Positions 31,361 to 40,198 of a DNA stretch of 64,000 bases are shown here, in pieces (within the stretch, counting starts at the first letter, position 1; each line of letters starts with the position of its first letter). The position numbers and the translations under genes were made by a program. Origin of the DNA: Pelagibacteraceae bacterium AG-325-C03. Its GTDB lineage: Bacteria; Pseudomonadota; Alphaproteobacteria; Pelagibacterales; Pelagibacteraceae. Under the pieces are notes generated by a model. That model was not told the DNA's origin. It ran no database searches and worked only from the letters and a program-made list of their open reading frames with translations. Location: assembly GCA_003283025.1 (NCBI GenBank), contig QBYC01000002.1:1-64000 (forward strand), written 5' to 3'.

Positions 31361-32183
31361 TTTTAACTTTTAGGCACAAATCATAAATTTTTTTTTTATT
31401 TATTTTTTCTGATTCTAAAATTATATTTACAGTATCTTTCAAACTGTAATTATTTAAATATTTTTTTATTTTATTAACAATTTTTTCTTCATCAATTTTT
31501 TTAGTATTTTGAATCTTTTCAGAAATTACTACTGTTAATTCACCTTTGACAGGACTTTTAAATATTTCTAGATTATCTACATCTGTTTTAATTAATGATT
31601 CATGAATTTTTGTTAATTCTTTAGCAAGCAATATTTTCCTCCCCGTGAAAAAATTTTTGAAAGCATTGATGTAAAAATTTATTTTTTTAGAAGGCACAAA
31701 AAACACTTGTGTAAATTCATACTTTGATAGTTTTATCAAAACCTTTTTTAATTCATTATCTGTTTTAGGTAAAAAACCATAAAATAAAAATTGATCACTA
31801 AATCCCGAAACACTAAGAGCTGTGGTAATTGAAGAAACCCCAGGTATTGGTGTTATTTTTATTAAATTTTCACTACATTTATTAATTAATATTCTTCCTG
31901 GATCAGACAATAAAGGTGTGCCAGCATCGGATATTAAAGACAAAATTTTGCCCTCATTGAGATATTTAATAATTTCTGCAAGTTTTTTTTTTTCGTTAAA
32001 CTTATGATACGAAATTAGTCTTTTTTTTATTTTATAATGACTTAAGAGCTTTATTGACCTCCTAGTGTCCTCACAAAGAATTATGTCAGAATTTTTTAAA
32101 ACATTCAGGGCTCTTAAGCTTATATCCTCAAGATTTCCAATAGGAGTAGAAACAATGTATAAGTTGTTTGAAAGAAGCTTCAT
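31344..32183 (-). CDS. rsmI: 16S rRNA 2'-O-ribose C1402 methyltransferase RsmI
   Basis: Methylates the ribose of C1402 in the decoding centre of 16S rRNA using SAM. The 279-residue protein begins with NLYIVSTPIGNLEDISLRAL and has CEDTRRSIKLL, SYHKFNE, SDAGTPLLSDPG and ITPIPGVSSITTALSVSGF in order, all hallmarks of the family. Its start codon is separated from that of the divergent LpoA-like gene by one base. Confidence 0.96.
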   Translation of the reverse strand: MKLLSNNLYIVSTPIGNLEDISLRALNVLKNSDIILCEDTRRSIKLLSHYKIKKRLISYHKFNEKKKLAEIIKYLNEGKILSLISDAGTPLLSDPGRILINKCSENLIKITPIPGVSSITTALSVSGFSDQFLFYGFLPKTDNELKKVLIKLSKYEFTQVFFVPSKKINFYINAFKNFFTGRKILLAKELTKIHESLIKTDVDNLEIFKSPVKGELTVVISEKIQNTKKIDEEKIVNKIKKYLNNYSLKDTVNIILESEKINKKKIYDLCLKVKNEKNS

Positions 32184-32184
32184 T

Positions 32185-33336
32185 ATGAAATGTAAATTTT
32201 TTTTATTCTTATTTTATATACTTATATTTAATTCTAATCTATTAGGTGATGAAAATAAAAAGACTCTTAAAATAGGTTTATTGGCGCCTCTAACAGGACC
32301 TTATAGTGAAATAGGTGACTCTCTTTTATATTCTTTGCAATTAGCTCTAGAGGAAATAAATGATCAAAATGTTGTTGTAGTTCCAAGAGACTCGGGATTT
32401 AATGATAATGAAAAACTTAATTCTGCAATAGAAAATTTAAAATCACAAGAAATAAAAATTATTATAGGGCCAGTTACTTACGATGAATTTGAGGAAGTAA
32501 AAAAGTATAACGATATAAATTTTATCTCACCCTCTAATATTGATCCTGAATTTAAAACAAATATTATCAGTATTGGCGTGAGCTTAGAGTCTCAACTTGA
32601 AGCTTTAATTAAATTTATAAATAAACAAAAAAAAACAAAAACAGTTATAATGTATCCAAATAATCATTACATGAATATGATTGAAAAAAAAATCAACAGT
32701 TTAAATTTAAAAAATGTCAACACATTTATATATACACCAAATCCAGAAGTTCTCACTGGTGAAATTGAAATATTAACAAATTATTCTCAAAGAAAAAATA
32801 ATTTAAAATTAAGAAAAAAAATTTTCGAAAATAAAAAGGATGATCAATCAATTAAAGAATTAGAACGCTTAGAACAATTGTACACTCTAGGCGATGTTAG
32901 TTTCGACTCTGTAATAATTATAGATTTTGGAAATAATTTGAAAAGCGTTTTAACATCTTTAGTCTATACAGACGTAAATCAAGAAAAAGTTTTATTTACT
33001 ACAATTAATCAATGGTTTGATGAAAGTATATTTTATGAAAATACCATTAAAACTATATATTACCCATCAGTAAATTATAATGAATTTAAAATATATAATA
33101 ATAAATTTTATCAAAAATTTAAAATTTACCCGAATGAAATTGCTATTTTAGCTTACGATGCATTAGGATTAATTTATTATGCATGGAAAGAGAAAGGTGA
33201 AATCAAATCCATTAATGATTTTGCATTTAAAAATAAAATTAAAGGAAAAATTGGGACATTTAGTTTTAAAAACGGAAAAGTTACGCAAGAGTTAGATATT
33301 TATATGACTAAAAGCAATAAGTTTATAAAATTTTAA
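32185..33336 (+). CDS. LpoA-like periplasmic binding protein (penicillin-binding protein activator family)
   Basis: A 383-residue secreted protein from ATG 32185, chosen because MKCKFFLFLFYILIFNSNLLG is a signal peptide; longer in-frame starts would run through the rsmI 5' end. The mature part is a type I periplasmic-binding fold, starting LKIGLLAPLTGPYSEIGDSLLYSLQLALEE, like LivK and the C-terminal domain of LpoA. The location next to rsmI and the BON lipoprotein matches E. coli rsmI-lpoA-yraN-dolP, which favours a role with peptidoglycan synthases over amino-acid transport. No lipobox is seen and no ABC transporter genes are nearby. It ends 14 bp inside the convergent rdgB. Confidence 0.78.
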   Translation: MKCKFFLFLFYILIFNSNLLGDENKKTLKIGLLAPLTGPYSEIGDSLLYSLQLALEEINDQNVVVVPRDSGFNDNEKLNSAIENLKSQEIKIIIGPVTYDEFEEVKKYNDINFISPSNIDPEFKTNIISIGVSLESQLEALIKFINKQKKTKTVIMYPNNHYMNMIEKKINSLNLKNVNTFIYTPNPEVLTGEIEILTNYSQRKNNLKLRKKIFENKKDDQSIKELERLEQLYTLGDVSFDSVIIIDFGNNLKSVLTSLVYTDVNQEKVLFTTINQWFDESIFYENTIKTIYYPSVNYNEFKIYNNKFYQKFKIYPNEIAILAYDALGLIYYAWKEKGEIKSINDFAFKNKIKGKIGTFSFKNGKVTQELDIYMTKSNKFIKF

Positions 33337-33901
33337 TTTTCTTTTTTAATTTTGCAAATGCTAAAAATCTATGGTCCATTTTAATTTTTTTGTTCTTTTT
33401 CATTTGACCAAATGTAAAACTATTTTTTAATGGAATGAAAATTGGATCATATCCAAAACCATTTTTTCCTAATATTTTATAAGATATCTTACCTTTTAGC
33501 TTCGCTTCCACCGAGGTTATTTTTCCATTTTTGTTTTTATATGAGAGACTAGAAACAAACACAGCATTTCTATTTTTTTTGGTTTTCATTTGTTTTAGGA
33601 TAATCTGCATTGCTTTATGAAAACTTCCATATTTTTTTGCTAATCTGGCTGAGTATATTCCTGGTCTGTTATTCAGTGCTTCTATACACAAACCTGAGTC
33701 ATCAGATATCACAGCATAGTCAACAAACTTTGAAAAGAATTTAACTTTGAGTCTAGAGTTGGAAATAAATGTTTTTCCTGTCTCTTTTGGGCTTTTGATT
33801 TTAAGTGAAATAGGTGAGAGTTTTTTATATTTTTTTGATATTAAATGTGCAATTTCTTTAAATTTTCCCCTATTATGTGTGCCAATTAGAATTTTTTTCA
33901 T
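33323..33901 (-). CDS. rdgB: dITP/XTP pyrophosphatase (RdgB/HAM1)
   Basis: Hydrolyses non-canonical purine triphosphates such as dITP and XTP, preventing their entry into nucleic acids. The 192-residue protein shows IGTHNRGKFKEI at the N-terminus (usually TNNxxK), AVISDDSGLCIEALNNRPGIYSARLA in the middle and GFGYDPIFIP near the end, all diagnostic. It diverges from grpE over 45 bp. The hrcA and rph genes often found in this region of alphaproteobacterial chromosomes are absent. Confidence 0.95.
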   Translation of the reverse strand: MKKILIGTHNRGKFKEIAHLISKKYKKLSPISLKIKSPKETGKTFISNSRLKVKFFSKFVDYAVISDDSGLCIEALNNRPGIYSARLAKKYGSFHKAMQIILKQMKTKKNRNAVFVSSLSYKNKNGKITSVEAKLKGKISYKILGKNGFGYDPIFIPLKNSFTFGQMKKNKKIKMDHRFLAFAKLKKKIKIL

Positions 33902-33946
33902 ATCTAGTCTAGTAATTTAATAAGTACTAACTATATAGCAAGTTAA

Positions 33947-34552
33947 ATGAGCGAAGAAAACAAAGAAGAAAATGTTAAAAAAAAAGACCAAGAGATAACG
34001 AAACCTCTTGAAAAAAAATCTGAGGCCTCGACTGAAGAATTAAAAGAAATAACAGTTGAAGAAAAATTAGAGAAAACTGAAGAAAAATTATTAAGATCTC
34101 TTGCTGAAATAGAAAATCAAAGAAGAAGATTTGAAAAAGAAATAAAAGATGCGTTCGAGTTCGGTTCGTTTAATTTTGCCAAAGAAAGTTTAGCTATTTT
34201 AGATAATTTACAGCGAGCAAAAGAGGCAATTAAAAATGATGAAAAACTTAAGGAAAATAAAGATTTAAATAGATTTTTAGACAACATAACAATTCTTGAA
34301 AAAGATCTAATTTCTATATTCGAGAAGAATAGAATTAAGAAAATTGAAGCTAAAGATAAAAAATTTGATCCTAACTTTCACCAGGCTATGTCAGAAATAA
34401 ATGACGATAAGAGAGAGCCAGGTACCATTCTTCTTGAAATTCAATCAGGTTATATGCTTGGTGATAGATTGCTTAGGCCGTCACTAGTGAGTGTTTCAAA
34501 GAAAAAAACCAGTAAAGATCAAGAAAATATAGATAAAAATGAGCAAAAATAA
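33947..34552 (+). CDS. grpE: GrpE nucleotide-exchange factor
   Basis: The co-chaperone that releases ADP from DnaK. The 201-residue protein has a charged coiled-coil N-terminal half (about residues 40-110, LLRSLAEIENQRRRFEKEI) and a C-terminal beta domain (DPNFHQAMSEINDDKREPGTI, LEIQSGYMLGDRLLRPSLVSVSK), the family signature. It heads the grpE-dnaK-dnaJ set. No CIRCE element or hrcA is visible, so heat regulation is probably by a sigma-32-type factor. Confidence 0.95.
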   Translation: MSEENKEENVKKKDQEITKPLEKKSEASTEELKEITVEEKLEKTEEKLLRSLAEIENQRRRFEKEIKDAFEFGSFNFAKESLAILDNLQRAKEAIKNDEKLKENKDLNRFLDNITILEKDLISIFEKNRIKKIEAKDKKFDPNFHQAMSEINDDKREPGTILLEIQSGYMLGDRLLRPSLVSVSKKKTSKDQENIDKNEQK

Positions 34553-34553
34553 C

Positions 34554-34582
34554 CTTGTAGATAGAAAAAAAACACCCATATA
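34554..34582 (+). promoter_or_regulatory. Sigma-32-like promoter for dnaK
   Basis: In the 46-bp grpE-dnaK spacer CTTGTAG (34554-34560) is followed after 14 bp by CCCATATA (34575-34582), close to the heat-shock form CTTGAAA-N13-17-CCCCATNT. The putative start would lie about 10 bp before the dnaK ATG. The match is good at the -10 part and weaker at the -35 end. Confidence 0.5.
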
Positions 34583-34598
34583 AATAGGGAAACAATTT

Positions 34599-36527
34599 AT
34601 GAGCAAAGTAATAGGAATAGATTTAGGTACAACAAATTCATGCGTAGCCATTATGGATGGTTCGCAAGCCAAAGTATTAGAAAATACAGAAGGAGCAAGA
34701 ACTACTCCATCAGTCGTTGCTTTTTTGGAAAATGAGGAAAAACTTGTTGGGCAACCAGCAAAAAGACAGGCTGTAACTAATGCAGGGGATACAATATTTG
34801 CAGCTAAGAGACTTATAGGAAGAAAATTTGATGGTCCTTCTGTACAAAAAGATATTTCCAAGGTTCCTTACAAAATTGTGAAGTCAGATAACGGTGATGC
34901 TTGGCTGGAGGGAAAAGGGAAAAAATATTCGCCGGCTCAAATTTCAGCTTTCGTTTTACAAAAAATGAAAGAAACAGCTGAAAAATATCTAGGTCAAGCT
35001 GTAACAAAAGCTGTAATTACAGTTCCTGCATATTTTAACGACTCGCAAAGACAAGCAACTAAAGATGCAGGAAAAATTGCTGGATTAGATGTCCTAAGAA
35101 TAATCAATGAACCAACAGCAGCTTCGCTAGCATATGGTTTAGATAAAAAAGGTGGAAAGAAAATTGCAGTTTATGACTTAGGTGGAGGAACTTTTGATGT
35201 TTCAATTTTAGAAATTGGAGATGGGGTTTTTGAAGTAAAATCCACAAATGGAGATACATTCTTAGGTGGTGAAGATTTTGACGATACAATTGTTGAATAT
35301 CTTGCAAGTGAATTTAAAAAAGATAATAGCATAGATTTAAAAACTGATAAGCTCGCTCTTCAACGATTAAAGGAGGCAGCTGAAAAAGCTAAAATTGAAC
35401 TTTCATCTGCAGCACAAACTGAAATAAATTTACCATTCATAACAGCTGACAAAACTGGTCCTAAACATTTAAATTTGAAATTCACAAGAGCAAAGTTAGA
35501 AGCTTTAGTTCAAGAATTGGTTGATAGAACTCTTGAGCCTTGCAAAACAGCTTTAAAAGACTCGGGTTTTTCTGCAGCGGAAATAAACGAGATAGTTCTT
35601 GTAGGTGGAATGACAAGAATGCCTAAAATTGTTGAGACTGTTAAAAACTTTTTTGGAAAAGAACCGAACAAAAGCGTTAATCCTGATGAGGTCGTAGCTA
35701 TGGGCGCAGCTATACAAGGTGGAGTTCTACAAGGCGACGTAAAAGACGTATTACTTTTAGATGTAACACCTCTTTCGTTAGGAATTGAAACTTTAGGCGG
35801 TGTGTCTACAAAATTAATTGAAAAAAATACCACTATACCAACTAAGAAAAGCCAGGTTTTCTCTACTGCAGAAGATAATCAACCTGCAGTTTCAATAAGG
35901 GTTTTACAAGGTGAAAGAGAGATGGCAGCAGACAATAAGATTTTAGGAAATTTTGAGTTAATAGGTATTCCTCCAGCTGCTAGAGGAACTCCTCAAATCG
36001 AAGTAACATTTGATATCGATGCTAATGGTATTGTAAATGTTTCTGCTAAAGATAAAGGAACTGGTAAAGAACAAAAGATTCAAATTCAAGCTTCTGGTGG
36101 ATTATCTGAGGAAGAAATAAATAAAATGGTAAAAGATGCTGAGGCAAATAAAGAAGCTGATAAAAAGAAAAGAGATTCTGTAGATTCTAGAAATCAAGCA
36201 GATAGTCTCATTTTCTCTACAGAAAAAAGTTTAAAAGAACATGGAGATAAAATTTCAGCAGATGAAAAGAAAGCCATCGAAGACGGCATCTCAGATCTTA
36301 AAAAATCTTTACAAGGTACTGATTCTGAGGACATAAAGAAAAAAACACAAACCTTAATACAAGTTTCAATGAAATTAGGTGAAGCAGTTTATAAAAGCCA
36401 ACAAAAACCTGGAGCGGGTAAATCTGAAGATCCAAAAGACGCAAAACCTAATGCAAAAGATAATGTAGTTGATGCTGATTTTGAAGACGTAAAAGAAAAA
36501 GAAGAAGATAAAGAAAAAAGCGCCTAA
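34599..36527 (+). CDS. dnaK: Hsp70 chaperone DnaK
   Basis: An ATP-driven protein-folding chaperone of 642 residues. The nucleotide-binding domain has [14 protein letters not shown] at the start, [14 protein letters not shown] near residue 190 and [13 protein letters not shown] near 335. The substrate-binding domain has [17 protein letters not shown] near 386, and the C-terminus has a helical lid with a charged tail ending in an EDKEKSA-type sequence. Nothing is missing. It follows grpE by 46 bp and precedes dnaJ by 20 bp. Confidence 0.99.
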   Translation: MSKVIGIDLGTTNSCVAIMDGSQAKVLENTEGARTTPSVVAFLENEEKLVGQPAKRQAVTNAGDTIFAAKRLIGRKFDGPSVQKDISKVPYKIVKSDNGDAWLEGKGKKYSPAQISAFVLQKMKETAEKYLGQAVTKAVITVPAYFNDSQRQATKDAGKIAGLDVLRIINEPTAASLAYGLDKKGGKKIAVYDLGGGTFDVSILEIGDGVFEVKSTNGDTFLGGEDFDDTIVEYLASEFKKDNSIDLKTDKLALQRLKEAAEKAKIELSSAAQTEINLPFITADKTGPKHLNLKFTRAKLEALVQELVDRTLEPCKTALKDSGFSAAEINEIVLVGGMTRMPKIVETVKNFFGKEPNKSVNPDEVVAMGAAIQGGVLQGDVKDVLLLDVTPLSLGIETLGGVSTKLIEKNTTIPTKKSQVFSTAEDNQPAVSIRVLQGEREMAADNKILGNFELIGIPPAARGTPQIEVTFDIDANGIVNVSAKDKGTGKEQKIQIQASGGLSEEEINKMVKDAEANKEADKKKRDSVDSRNQADSLIFSTEKSLKEHGDKISADEKKAIEDGISDLKKSLQGTDSEDIKKKTQTLIQVSMKLGEAVYKSQQKPGAGKSEDPKDAKPNAKDNVVDADFEDVKEKEEDKEKSA

Positions 36528-36547
36528 GAAAATAAAGGAGACGTCCC

Positions 36548-37669
36548 GTGGCTAAAAGAGATTGTTATGATGTCTTAGGTGTAACAAAGTCTGCATCAAA
36601 AGACGATATAAAAAAAGCTTATAGAAAGCTCGCACTTAAATATCATCCAGATAAAACTAAGGGCGATAAATCTTCCGAAGAAAAATTCAAAGAGGCAAGT
36701 GAAGCTTATCATATTCTTTCAGATGAAAAGAGAAAAACTAACTACGATCAATTCGGTCACGCTGCTTTTGAAGGAGGTGGTGGAGGAAATCAAGGTTTTG
36801 GAGGATTTGATACGTCATCCTTTTCAGATATTTTTGAGGACTTTTTCAGTGATTTTGGTGGTGGTACATCCACTAGAAGAACGAGTAATAGAGGCAATGA
36901 TCTGAGATATGATGTAAATATTAATTTAGAGGAAGCTTATAAAGGTGTTCAAAAAAATGTTAAGTATACAACTTACAAGTCATGTTCCTCTTGCACTGGT
37001 AGCGGCGCTGCACAAGGTTCAAAACCTGTAAGATGCGACTATTGTTCCGGAAGAGGAAAAGTAAGAAGTAACCAAGGATTTTTTACAGTTCAACAAACTT
37101 GCCCTCAATGTAGCGGATACGGAGAAATGATTAATACTCCGTGCGGTAAATGTAGCGGAAATGGTAAAGTACAATCTAATGAAAATGTAACTGTCAAAAT
37201 TCCTAAAGGCGTTGATGATGGAACTAGAATTAGAGTATCTGGTAAAGGTGAAGCAGGATCTAAGGGTGGTACAAATGGGGATTTATATTTATTTATATCT
37301 ATAGACAATCACGATATTTTTAAAAGATCTGAAGAGAACTTATACTACGAGATTCCAATTTCATTTACTGACGCCGCTCTTGGAACTACAGTAGAAGTTC
37401 CATCAATTGACTCAGGTAAATCAAAAATAAAAATTCCTGCCGGTACACAACACGGCAAACAATTCAGACTTAGGGGAAAAGGAATGCCATTCTTAAGAAG
37501 AAATACATTTGGAGATTTGTATATCAGAATAAATACTCAGGTGCCTAGTTCATTAACCAAAAAACAAAAAGAAATTCTTGAAGAATTTAATAAAATTGAA
37601 AGGAATAAGCCTGACCCAGTTATCAAAAACTTTTTTGAAAAAGCTAAGAAATTTTGGCATAATTCATAA
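36548..37669 (+). CDS. dnaJ: Hsp40 co-chaperone DnaJ
   Basis: Delivers clients to DnaK and stimulates its ATPase. The 373-residue protein has the J domain with YHPDKTKGD (HPD at about residues 32-34), a Gly/Phe-rich linker and four CxxCxGxG zinc repeats ([32 protein letters not shown]) from about residue 140 to 200, then the C-terminal substrate domains. The GTG start at 36548 is supported by an AAAGGAG ribosome-binding site 10-12 nt upstream. Confidence 0.98.
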   Translation: MAKRDCYDVLGVTKSASKDDIKKAYRKLALKYHPDKTKGDKSSEEKFKEASEAYHILSDEKRKTNYDQFGHAAFEGGGGGNQGFGGFDTSSFSDIFEDFFSDFGGGTSTRRTSNRGNDLRYDVNINLEEAYKGVQKNVKYTTYKSCSSCTGSGAAQGSKPVRCDYCSGRGKVRSNQGFFTVQQTCPQCSGYGEMINTPCGKCSGNGKVQSNENVTVKIPKGVDDGTRIRVSGKGEAGSKGGTNGDLYLFISIDNHDIFKRSEENLYYEIPISFTDAALGTTVEVPSIDSGKSKIKIPAGTQHGKQFRLRGKGMPFLRRNTFGDLYIRINTQVPSSLTKKQKEILEEFNKIERNKPDPVIKNFFEKAKKFWHNS

Positions 37670-37674
37670 ATTAA

Positions 37675-37845
37675 ATGAGCACTGATCAAATTATGTCTGC
37701 AATTTTTTTAATTGCAGTATTAATTTTAATTTTACCTAATTTTCTATCTACAAATTATAAGCTGAAAGAATTTTTAAAAAATTTATCTATTTGGGCTATA
37801 ATTACATTAGCTATTGTTGTAATCCTTTATTTTACAAATTTATGA
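37675..37845 (+). CDS. 56-residue two-helix membrane protein between dnaJ and dapB
   Basis: A short ORF of 56 codons from ATG 37675, overlapping the dapB start by 4 bp (ATGA), with 5 bp to dnaJ. The sequence starts MSTDQIMSAIFLIAVLILIL, then a short polar loop (STNYKLKEFLKN) and a second helix (LSIWAIITLAIVVILYF). This layout closely resembles the N-terminal membrane part of the alphaproteobacterial retropepsin-like aspartic protease family (TIGR02281) as I recall it, but no protease domain follows. The tight overlap on both sides argues that it is a real gene. Function unknown. Confidence 0.75.
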   Translation: MSTDQIMSAIFLIAVLILILPNFLSTNYKLKEFLKNLSIWAIITLAIVVILYFTNL

Positions 37846-38615
37846 AAAAAATAAATTTATCTATATCAGGATGTATGGGAAGAATGGGTAAGCAACTAAT
37901 CAAATCTTTAAAAAATAATAAAAATTTTAAATTAGTTTCTTTAACCGAAAATACAATAATCAATAAGAAAATTTTAGGTATTAAACCATCAATAAATACC
38001 TTTGATGCATTTAAAAAATCTAATGTGATAATAGATTTTACTGTCCCTAAGTGTACATTAGAAATACTTAAAATTGCGGCAAAGTTAAAAAAAAGAGTTG
38101 TTATTGGAACAACTGGTTTTTCTGAAAGGGAGGAAAATTTAATAAAGAATTTTTCAAAGAAAATTCCGATAATTAAAGCAGGTAATATGAGTTTAGGAGT
38201 AAATTTACTTATATATTTAACTGAAATTACTTCTAAAGCCCTTGGAAGTAATTTTTTAAGTAAAGTATACGAAGTTCACCATAAAAATAAAATTGACTTT
38301 CCATCTGGCACAGCTTTAATGCTAGGTAAAGGTATAGCAGATGCAAAAGGTAAAAATTTCTTCAATTTAATTGGAAAAAAATATTTAAATAAAAAATCAT
38401 TTCCTTACTCAAAAAAAATTAATTTTAATTCTATTAGAAAAGGCGAAGTGATTGGTGAGCATGAAGTAACGTTTTCAAGTGGAAAAGAAATAATAAAACT
38501 CAATCATGAATCTTTTGACAGAGCTTTATATTCTGAGGGTGCTCTAACTGCAGCTACTTGGTTAATGTCAAAAAAACCAGGTCTGTACTCTATGAGAGAC
38601 CTTCTTAACTTCTAG
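37842..38615 (+). CDS. dapB: 4-hydroxy-tetrahydrodipicolinate reductase
   Basis: An NAD(P)H-dependent reductase in lysine and diaminopimelate synthesis. From ATG 37842 it has 257 residues; this start gives the canonical N-terminus INLSISGCMGRMGKQL with the GxxGxxG nucleotide loop. Further motifs: IGTTGFSERE near residue 87, AGNMSLGVNLL near 111, EVHHKNKIDFPSGTAL near 142-157 (catalytic His pair and Lys) and RKGEVIGEHEVTF near 202. Its stop (TAG) shares a base with the GTG start of nth. Confidence 0.96.
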   Translation: MKKINLSISGCMGRMGKQLIKSLKNNKNFKLVSLTENTIINKKILGIKPSINTFDAFKKSNVIIDFTVPKCTLEILKIAAKLKKRVVIGTTGFSEREENLIKNFSKKIPIIKAGNMSLGVNLLIYLTEITSKALGSNFLSKVYEVHHKNKIDFPSGTALMLGKGIADAKGKNFFNLIGKKYLNKKSFPYSKKINFNSIRKGEVIGEHEVTFSSGKEIIKLNHESFDRALYSEGALTAATWLMSKKPGLYSMRDLLNF

Positions 38616-39268
38616 TGAACAATAAAGAAAAAACTAAAAATATTCTTAGGATATTAAATAAAATTTATCCTAATGTTCCTATACCACTTAATTACAAAAA
38701 TACTTTTACCCTTTTAATTTCTGTATTACTTTCAGCACAATGTACAGATGTAAATGTTAATAATGTTACAAAAGATATCTACCCAAAATATAATAAACCA
38801 GCTCATTTTGTAAAAATTGGAAGAAGAAAAATTGAGCGATTAATAAAAAGAATAGGAATATTCAGAGTTAAAGCTAAAAGTATTTTTTATTTATCGAAAA
38901 CTTTAGTTGAAAAGTATAAAGGCAAAGTACCAAAAACCTACGAAGAATTAGAGCAATTGCCTGGCGTAGGTCATAAGACTGCTAGTGTTGTTATGTCTCA
39001 AGGTTTTGGTTTTCCTGCTTTTCCAGTAGACACTCATATTCATAGATTGGCTCAAAGGTGGGGGTTAACAAATGGTAAAAATGTTGTGCAAACTGAGAAA
39101 GATTTAAAAGCAGTCTTTCCAAAAAAATATTGGAACAGACTTCATCTTCAAATAATTTGGTATGGCAGGGAGTATTGTAAGGCTAGAGATTGTTATGGAA
39201 TAACTTGTAAAATTTGTAAAAGCTGTTATCCCAATAGAAAAAAACCTATTAAAACAAAAAAAGCGTAA
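38615..39268 (+). CDS. nth: Endonuclease III, atypical Fe-S cysteine spacing
   Basis: A DNA glycosylase/AP lyase that removes oxidised pyrimidines. The 217-residue helix-hairpin-helix protein has LLSAQCTDVNVN near residue 33, the HhH loop LPGVGHKTASVV with catalytic Lys and the catalytic Asp in PVDTHIHRLAQRWGL. The C-terminal cluster region reads YCKARDCYGITCKICKSC: cysteines fall at relative positions 1, 6, 11, 14 and 17, instead of the usual 1, 8, 11 and 17 (C-x6-C-x2-C-x5-C). A cluster may still form with Cys6 or Cys14. GTG start overlapping the dapB stop. Confidence 0.93.
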   Translation: MNNKEKTKNILRILNKIYPNVPIPLNYKNTFTLLISVLLSAQCTDVNVNNVTKDIYPKYNKPAHFVKIGRRKIERLIKRIGIFRVKAKSIFYLSKTLVEKYKGKVPKTYEELEQLPGVGHKTASVVMSQGFGFPAFPVDTHIHRLAQRWGLTNGKNVVQTEKDLKAVFPKKYWNRLHLQIIWYGREYCKARDCYGITCKICKSCYPNRKKPIKTKKA

Positions 39269-40198
39269 ATGAAAATTTTAGGGATCGGCAACGCTATCGT
39301 TGATGTAATTTGTAAAGTTGAAGAAAATTTTATCACTCAAAATAAATTAACAAAAAGTACGATGAAGCTTGTAGATGAGACTGAATTTAAAAAAATATTA
39401 TCTAATCTTAAAGTTGAGGAAACTGTTTCAGGTGGTTCAGTAGCAAACTCAATAGTAGGTCTCGCGCAACTTGGAAATAAAGTTGGCTTTATAGGAAAAG
39501 TGAGTGATGATAATTTAGGTAATAAGTATGAGGAAGGTTTGAAAAAAGAGAAAGTGCAATTTTTTTACTCCAAGAAGAAAGAAGAAATTCCAACAGGAAC
39601 TTGTTTAATATTAGTTACACCTGACTCTGAGAGAACCATGGTAACTTTTCTTGGTACTGCAGGTAAAATTAATGAAAATGATATTGATAAGAATGCAGTG
39701 AAGAACAGTGAAATCTTATTTTTAGAAGGCTATCTTTGGGACGAAGGTGAGCCAAAGAAAGCATTTGAAAAAGCTATAAATAATGCAAATAAAGTTGCTA
39801 TGTCATTATCAGATTTATTCTGTGTAGAAAGACATAAACCAAATTTTCTAGAATTAGTTAAAAATAAATTAGATATCACGTTTGCAAATGAGCAGGAAAT
39901 AATGTCGTTAATTGATGTCAAAAAATTCGATGATGTTATTAGTTTTGCTAAAGAAACATGCAAATTAATTGTTGTTACACGTGGAGAAAAAGGTGCAATC
40001 GCAATTAATAAAAATGAAATTGAGGAATGTTCTGCAAAAAAGAATCTTCAAATAAAAGATTTAACAGGTGCAGGAGATTTATTTGCTGGTGGCTATTTGC
40101 ATGGTTTAATTAATAATAAAACTACAAGAGAAAGTTTAGAAACTGCAACAGAAATGTCATCTAAAATAATTCAAATGATTGGCGCTAGAATTAAATGA
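39269..40198 (+). CDS. PfkB-family sugar/nucleoside kinase (adenosine kinase-like)
   Basis: A 309-residue ribokinase-fold kinase. Near the N-terminus GIGNAIVDVICKVEE, then GGSVANSIVGLAQLGNKVGFIGKV (pfkB signature 1); near the C-terminus DLTGAGDLFAGGYLHG (signature 2 with catalytic Asp and anion hole). This pattern resembles alphaproteobacterial proteins annotated as adenosine kinase, but the substrate (adenosine, ribose, fructose or other) is not decided by sequence alone. It starts on the base after the nth stop and overlaps the next gene by 4 bp. Confidence 0.88.
   Translation: MKILGIGNAIVDVICKVEENFITQNKLTKSTMKLVDETEFKKILSNLKVEETVSGGSVANSIVGLAQLGNKVGFIGKVSDDNLGNKYEEGLKKEKVQFFYSKKKEEIPTGTCLILVTPDSERTMVTFLGTAGKINENDIDKNAVKNSEILFLEGYLWDEGEPKKAFEKAINNANKVAMSLSDLFCVERHKPNFLELVKNKLDITFANEQEIMSLIDVKKFDDVISFAKETCKLIVVTRGEKGAIAINKNEIEECSAKKNLQIKDLTGAGDLFAGGYLHGLINNKTTRESLETATEMSSKIIQMIGARIK

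Noticed and set aside
35510-35833. 107-residue frame antisense to dnaK
   Set aside because: Shadow of dnaK codons; no ribosome-binding site or domain.
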